Assembly: GCF_001427105.1 (NCBI RefSeq) | Contig: NZ_LMGI01000002.1 | Coordinates: forward strand, 1,984,867-2,048,866 | DNA length: 64,000 bases | Origin: Sphingopyxis sp. Root154 | GTDB lineage: Bacteria; Pseudomonadota; Alphaproteobacteria; Sphingomonadales; Sphingomonadaceae | Direction: 5' to 3' | Shown here: piece by piece, positions 59,868 to 64,000 of the stretch | How positions within the stretch are numbered: position 1 is the stretch's first letter | Layout of the letters: each line of letters begins with the position of its first letter | Translations under genes and position numbers: made by a program | Notes under the pieces: generated by a model | What the model saw: only the letters and a program-made list of their open reading frames with translations | Database searches by the model: none | Told to the model about the DNA's origin: nothing

Positions 59868-61034
59868 TCAGGCGAAGCGGCCGCGGCGATCGGCGGCGCG
59901 GTCTTCGTCACGCGGCTCGGCGCGTTCGGTGGCGGTTTCGATAAGATGCGCGGGGTCGGTCGCGGCGGCGCGGCCGTGACCCTGGCCCTGGCTTTGCGGC
60001 TGGCGTCCGGTCTCGCCCGGCGTGCAGGTCACTTCGGCGCCGGCGACGCGCACGCCTTGCTGGCGCAATTCTTCGACAAGGCGGCCCTGCGCGGCGGTGA
60101 CGATCGTCGCGGTCGCTTCGTGACGCGTGTCCATCTTCAGCGACACGCCTTCGTCGCCCATCTGCATCGCGACATCGAGGCGGCCGAGATGCTTGGGCAT
60201 CAGGCGAAAGCTGATGTCGCCGCTTTCGGATTTGGTCGCGGCGATGTCGCGCGCGAGCTGGTCGATCCACGCGCCGTCGCTGTCGGTGTCGAGCACGCGT
60301 TCGGCGATTACCGCGGGCGCGGCCGCTTCGATGAGCGTCGCGGCACCCTGCGTCGCGGGCTGCGCGAAGAGGATCGTCATCGATGGCGCCACCTCGACGG
60401 GCTTGGCGACGGAGGCCTCGGCGCCGGCGAGGATCGGCATCGCGGCGTCGCGTGTGCGCGCGGTAACGGGAAGGGTGGGGGCGCTGGTGTCGGCCGGAGC
60501 CGCCGCGGCTTCTGCCGGCTTCGCGGGCTTTGCGGCGGGGCTTGCGGCTGCAGGTATTGCGGCCGCCACGATCGCGGCCCAATTCGTGGCCGGCGCAGCC
60601 GCCATGGTCTCACCGGTCTCCGCCGCGTCCGACGATGCGACATCCGCTTCGGGCGTGGTCGCAACCGGCTTGCCCGAGGCGGGCGCGGCGCCGGGGATGC
60701 CGCCGTTCAGCGCGATCAGCAGGTTCGCGGCGAGCGCGGCGGGATCGGCTTTGGCCGGCTCGGCCTTCACCACGGGGGTTTCGGCGGTGACGTCCGTTTC
60801 GACCGTGGCCTCGATCTGCGGGGCGGCGGCGGTGCCAACCAGCGCCGGATCGATCTTGATCGTCGCCGCGGCGGCATTCGCGATCGGAGCGACGGTGACC
60901 GGTGCGGCGGCGAGCAGCTGGTCAAAACCGCCTTCGCCGCCACCCTCGGGAAGCTGCCCGATATTGGCGAGGAATGTCGCGAAGCCCGCGGGCATCGTGC
61001 CCTGGATGGTGGGGAGAGAGGGCGCGCTCATCAT
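59868..61034 (-). CDS. fliK: Flagellar hook-length control protein FliK
   Basis: 388-residue Ala/Pro/Thr-rich protein. The C-terminal domain has SGDISFRLMPKHLGRLDVAM, QMGDEGVSLKMDT and the segment GRLVEELRQQGVRV, matching the Flg_hook region that contacts FlhB. The low-complexity N-terminal two-thirds act as the ruler. Hook length is set here with a shortened FlgE and FlgD, which may change the geometry. Confidence 0.88.
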   Translation of the reverse strand: MMSAPSLPTIQGTMPAGFATFLANIGQLPEGGGEGGFDQLLAAAPVTVAPIANAAAATIKIDPALVGTAAAPQIEATVETDVTAETPVVKAEPAKADPAALAANLLIALNGGIPGAAPASGKPVATTPEADVASSDAAETGETMAAAPATNWAAIVAAAIPAAASPAAKPAKPAEAAAAPADTSAPTLPVTARTRDAAMPILAGAEASVAKPVEVAPSMTILFAQPATQGAATLIEAAAPAVIAERVLDTDSDGAWIDQLARDIAATKSESGDISFRLMPKHLGRLDVAMQMGDEGVSLKMDTRHEATATIVTAAQGRLVEELRQQGVRVAGAEVTCTPGETGRQPQSQGQGHGRAAATDPAHLIETATERAEPRDEDRAADRRGRFA

Positions 61035-61477
61035 GACGCGCCGCCTTCGATCAGGCGCAGGCGCATGCCCGTGCGCGGGCGGTGCGGGCGATTGGCGTCG
61101 TCGCGGCGTTCCTGTTCGACCTGCGCCGCCTTGCGGCTGCGTTCGTACAGGCGGACCGCCGATTCTTCCTTGACCATCGCGCTCTGCGCCAGCGCTCCGG
61201 CCTGATCACGGCGCTCGCTGGCATTGCTCAGCGGCGCGGTCAGGCTTTCCTGCGCGATGTCGAGCCGCATCGCGAGTTCGCCGATCGTGTTGAGCGCGCG
61301 GCCGGCGACCGCGCCCTTCGCCATCGCGAGGTCGACACGCAGCGTTTCGAGCCGCTTCGCGAGTTCGACGAGGTTCGCCAGTTCGCCATTGGCGCGCGCC
61401 AGATTGGCCTCCGCCAGCTGATGTTCGACGGAGCGCACGCGGATGATACGTTTGCGGCGTGCGGTACGGGCGTTCAT
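61031..61477 (-). CDS. fliJ: FliJ-like flagellar export chaperone
   Basis: 148-residue, charged, coiled-coil protein (RIIRVRSVEHQLAEANLARA, ELANLVELAKRLETLRVDLA) between fliI and fliK with four-base overlaps on both sides. Position and helical character fit FliJ; sequence conservation in this family is poor. Confidence 0.72.
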   Translation of the reverse strand: MNARTARRKRIIRVRSVEHQLAEANLARANGELANLVELAKRLETLRVDLAMAKGAVAGRALNTIGELAMRLDIAQESLTAPLSNASERRDQAGALAQSAMVKEESAVRLYERSRKAAQVEQERRDDANRPHRPRTGMRLRLIEGGAS

Positions 61478-62805
61478 GCGGAATATCCTTCAATCAGGGC
61501 TTGGCGGGAAATATCGAAATCGACCTGCGCCTTGGCAGGCTGCGAGACATAGGCGAGCTGATCGGCGTGGCGCGCGATGGCGATGTCGAGCACGGGATCG
61601 GCGCCGGCGACGTAAGCGCCCATCAGCATCAGATCGCGATTCTCTTCATAGAGCGACCAGAGCTGGCGGAAGCGCGCGGCTGCCGAGGCATGCTCGGGAT
61701 CGACCGAATCGACCATCGTGCGCGACAGCGAACGCGCGACGTCGATCGCCGGGTAGACGCCTTGTTCGGCGAGCTGGCGCGACAGGATGATATGGCCGTC
61801 GACGATCGCGCGCGCGCTGTCGACGACGGGGTCGTCGATGTCGCCGCCATCGGCGAGCACGGTATAGAGCGCGGTGACCGAGCCGCCGGTTTCGCGGTCG
61901 ATGCCGGCGCGTTCGCACAGCGAAGGAATGAGTGCGAAGACCGACGGCGGATACCCCTTCATCGTCGGGGGTTCGCCCAGCGTCAGCCCGATCTCGCGCT
62001 GCGCATGCGCGACGCGGGTCAGGCTGTCGATCAAGAGCAGCACCTTCTTGCCCTCGGCGCGGAACGCTTCGGCGATCGCGGTCGCGCGCATCGCGGCGCG
62101 CAGGCGGAGCAGCGGCGGATGGTCGGCGGGAACCGCGACGACGACCGATTTCTTGCGCACCTCGGGGGGCAGCTTGGTTTCGACGAAGTCGCTGACCTCG
62201 CGGCTGCGCTCGCCGATCAGCCCGACGACGATGACGTCGCATTCGGTGCCTGCGATCATCTGGCCCATCAGCACCGACTTGCCGACGCCCGAGCCCGCGA
62301 TGATCGCGACGCGCTGGCCTTCGCCGACGGTGAGCAGACCGTTGATCGCGCGCACGCCCATGTTGAGCGGGCGGGTGACGCGTCCGCGGCGTAGCGGGTT
62401 GACCTTGCGGCCGGCGAGCGGCCACTGGAACTGCGACTGGATCGCGGGACGTCCGTCGAGCGGGTTGCCCTGTGCATCCATGATGCGGCCGAGTAACGTC
62501 TTGCCGACGGCAACCATCGAGCTGGCACCATGCGGTTCGACCGGCGCGCCGGTAACGAGCGGCATATTGGTGTCGAAGGGCAGCACGAGGCTGCGGTGGC
62601 CGCGAAAGCCGACGACCTCGCCATAGACATAATCATTGTTCGCCGAGCGGATGCGGACATTGCTGCCGAGCGGCTGGGGGAAACCCGACACTTCGAGCAT
62701 GATGCCCTCGTGCGACACCAAGGTGCCGATACGGCGCGGGCTGGCGTTCGTCAGGTCGACGGGGTCGAGCAGCTGCTGCGCGCTCATGGCGAGGCGGCGC
62801 GTCAT
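61474..62805 (-). CDS. fliI: Flagellar export ATPase FliI
   Basis: 443-residue ATPase of the type III export apparatus. Walker A is GSGVGKS (171-177), Walker B region KKVLLLIDSLTRVAHAQREI, and RSLSRTMVDSVDPEH near the C-terminus is characteristic. ATG 62805 overlaps the fliH stop (ATGA) and has GGAGA upstream; M7 at 62787 is possible. Confidence 0.95.
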   Translation of the reverse strand: MTRRLAMSAQQLLDPVDLTNASPRRIGTLVSHEGIMLEVSGFPQPLGSNVRIRSANNDYVYGEVVGFRGHRSLVLPFDTNMPLVTGAPVEPHGASSMVAVGKTLLGRIMDAQGNPLDGRPAIQSQFQWPLAGRKVNPLRRGRVTRPLNMGVRAINGLLTVGEGQRVAIIAGSGVGKSVLMGQMIAGTECDVIVVGLIGERSREVSDFVETKLPPEVRKKSVVVAVPADHPPLLRLRAAMRATAIAEAFRAEGKKVLLLIDSLTRVAHAQREIGLTLGEPPTMKGYPPSVFALIPSLCERAGIDRETGGSVTALYTVLADGGDIDDPVVDSARAIVDGHIILSRQLAEQGVYPAIDVARSLSRTMVDSVDPEHASAAARFRQLWSLYEENRDLMLMGAYVAGADPVLDIAIARHADQLAYVSQPAKAQVDFDISRQALIEGYSA

Positions 62806-63404
62806 GCGGCGTCTCCGGTGCCCAGCGCAGTGCGCAGTTCGTCGAGATAGACCGCGCGGCCATGTTCGATCCAGCCGGTCGAGGTTTCGAGGCGGACGGT
62901 GCCGCGCACCATCGCGGGATCGCTCTCGATCGCCAGCGTCAGCGGGCAGTCGGCGAGCAGTGCGGCATCCTCGGGATGAACCCACAGGGTGCGCGCCTTG
63001 TCGGCGTCGGCAACCAGAGACGCGGCGGTCTCGGCCTGCGCCTGCAGCCATTCGGCGTCGATCGGCGCGGCGGCGACGATCTGGCGGACCAGCCGTTCGA
63101 CGGTTTCGGCGATCAGCTGCGCGAGTTCTTCGCTCGGCTCGTCCTGCAGCGCTTCGGCGCCGGCGAGCAATGCGAGCAGCTGGTGGCGCTCGGCAACAAA
63201 CGCCGCTTCGGCAAGGCGCTGGCCTTCGGCAAGGCCGAGCGCGAAGGGGTCTTCGAGGTCGAGCTCGTCGATGCTTTCCTGTTCGGTCGCTTGGGCCGTG
63301 TAGGCCGCGGGCGCGAAGGACATCGGACGAAAACCGCTGCCGCGTGCCATCGCCTCGGTGAGCGAGACGGGAGCGAAGCCCGTTTCGGCGGCGCGATCAG
63401 ACAT
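62802..63404 (-). CDS. fliH: Flagellar assembly protein FliH
   Basis: 200-residue FliI regulator. The N-terminus is variable; the C-terminal part has LAQLIAETVERLVRQIVAAA, LWVHPEDAALLADCPLTLAI and GTVRLETSTGWIEHGRAVYL, typical FliH/HrpE blocks. It overlaps fliG by eight bases. Confidence 0.85.
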   Translation of the reverse strand: MSDRAAETGFAPVSLTEAMARGSGFRPMSFAPAAYTAQATEQESIDELDLEDPFALGLAEGQRLAEAAFVAERHQLLALLAGAEALQDEPSEELAQLIAETVERLVRQIVAAAPIDAEWLQAQAETAASLVADADKARTLWVHPEDAALLADCPLTLAIESDPAMVRGTVRLETSTGWIEHGRAVYLDELRTALGTGDAA

Positions 63405-64000
63405 AGTCGTCGCCTCCGCCCGCGATCATGATTTCGCCGGCTGCCGCCATCTGGCGCACGATCTGCATCACGCTCTTTTGCGCGTCGTCGACGTCGGCGC
63501 GCTTGACCATCGTCATTTCGGCCATCTCGTCGCGGATCGTTTCGGCGGCACGCTGCGACATGGTGGCGAGGCACATGTCGACCATCTCTTCGTCGGCGCC
63601 CTTGAGCGCGATCGCGAGCTGGGCGGCGTCGACCGAGCGCAGCACGGCGCTGAGGCTCTTCTTGTCGAGATCGCGCAGGTTTTCGAAGATGAACATCTCT
63701 TCCTCGATCGTCTGGGCGAGCACGCGGTCGTGCTTCTTCAGCGAGCGGAGCGTGCGCTCGCTCAGCTGCTTCGGCATTTTCTTCATGATCTTTGCGACGT
63801 CGCTCGGGCCGCCGATCGCCTGCTTGGCCACGCGCTGGCCATCGACATTGGCGCTCGCGAGCACCGCTTCGAGATCTTCGATCGCCGCGGCGGGAACCGA
63901 GGTCAGCATCGCGGCGCGCAGCACGAGATCGGCCTGCAGCACTTCGTCGAGCGTCTCGATCGCACGCGCGGCGACATCGGGGACGAGCACCGAGAGGATC
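63397..64000 (-). CDS. fliG: Flagellar switch protein FliG (N-terminus outside window)
   Basis: The last 201 residues of the switch protein. It has middle- and C-terminal armadillo-like helices: GGPSDVAKIMKKMPKQLSER, the charged torque helix DLDKKSLSAVLRSVDAAQLA and MSQRAAETIRDEMAEM near the end. The reading frame runs off base 64000. fliF and fliE would normally lie further upstream. Confidence 0.93.
   Translation of the reverse strand, partial: ILSVLVPDVAARAIETLDEVLQADLVLRAAMLTSVPAAAIEDLEAVLASANVDGQRVAKQAIGGPSDVAKIMKKMPKQLSERTLRSLKKHDRVLAQTIEEEMFIFENLRDLDKKSLSAVLRSVDAAQLAIALKGADEEMVDMCLATMSQRAAETIRDEMAEMTMVKRADVDDAQKSVMQIVRQMAAAGEIMIAGGGDDYV

Overview
The window is high-GC, gene-dense DNA (mostly 0-20 bp gaps, many ATGA/TGATG stop-start overlaps) of an alphaproteobacterium, most likely a sphingomonad of the Sphingopyxis/Novosphingobium type. 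This rests on gene content and order: hemC-hemD followed by a Mic60-like gene, metX-metW, hisC-tyrA, large TonB-dependent receptors of the Xanthomonas/Caulobacter type, a mannonate dehydratase with the Novosphingobium ManD residue set, and flagellar genes with sigma-54 promoters. No insertion sequences, phage genes or CRISPR arrays were seen.

Layout. 1-8.0 kb: a partial lipopolysaccharide-type flippase, gpsA-tsaD, then divergently hemC-hemD-Mic60-like gene and a glutaryl-CoA dehydrogenase/CoA-transferase pair. 8.0-11.3 kb: a TonB receptor divergent from a TetR regulator, with a palindromic operator between them. 11.3-20.5 kb: metX-GNAT-metW, hisC-tyrA, ftsE-ftsX-ydcF-plsC, a zinc-ribbon membrane protein and a YeiH-family transporter. 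20.6-24.7 kb: tRNA-Arg(CCG), then CoA-transferase, thiolase and a long acyl-CoA dehydrogenase in one operon.

24.7-34.6 kb is a polysaccharide utilisation locus: two tandem alginate-lyase-family proteins, a sugar-type TonB receptor, a GH88/105-type unsaturated uronyl hydrolase, mannonate dehydratase, a DUF4861 protein and a GntR/FadR-type regulator. Mannonate dehydratase points to a glucuronate-containing polymer rather than alginate. Two repeated palindromes, G(A/T)TGT-N3-ACAAC (three copies) and TTGA(C/T)ACCGGTG (two copies), lie upstream of the receptor and the dehydratase and probably make them one regulon.

34.6-36.6 kb holds four small genes of unknown role: a LuxR-type HTH protein with a C-terminal membrane anchor, a helical protein, a four-helix membrane protein and a MarR-type regulator. 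36.6-64 kb is a nearly complete flagellar cluster. The minus strand carries lytic transglycosylase-flhA-fliA, flgM-flgN, flgA and the long operon fliG-H-I-J-K-L-M-N-O-P-Q-R-flhB-fliD-fliS. The plus strand carries flgBCDEFGHIJKL-motAB and a sigma-54 activator without a receiver domain. Three sigma-54 promoters (flgB, flgA, transglycosylase-flhA-fliA) and two good sigma-28 candidates sharing the -10 core GCCGTTA (motA, fliD) suggest the order activator/sigma-54, then FliA, then late genes, with FlgM as checkpoint. FlgD and FlgE are unusually short, FlgJ has only its rod-binding part, and FlgH has no lipoprotein cysteine. fliE, fliF and flagellin are not in the window.
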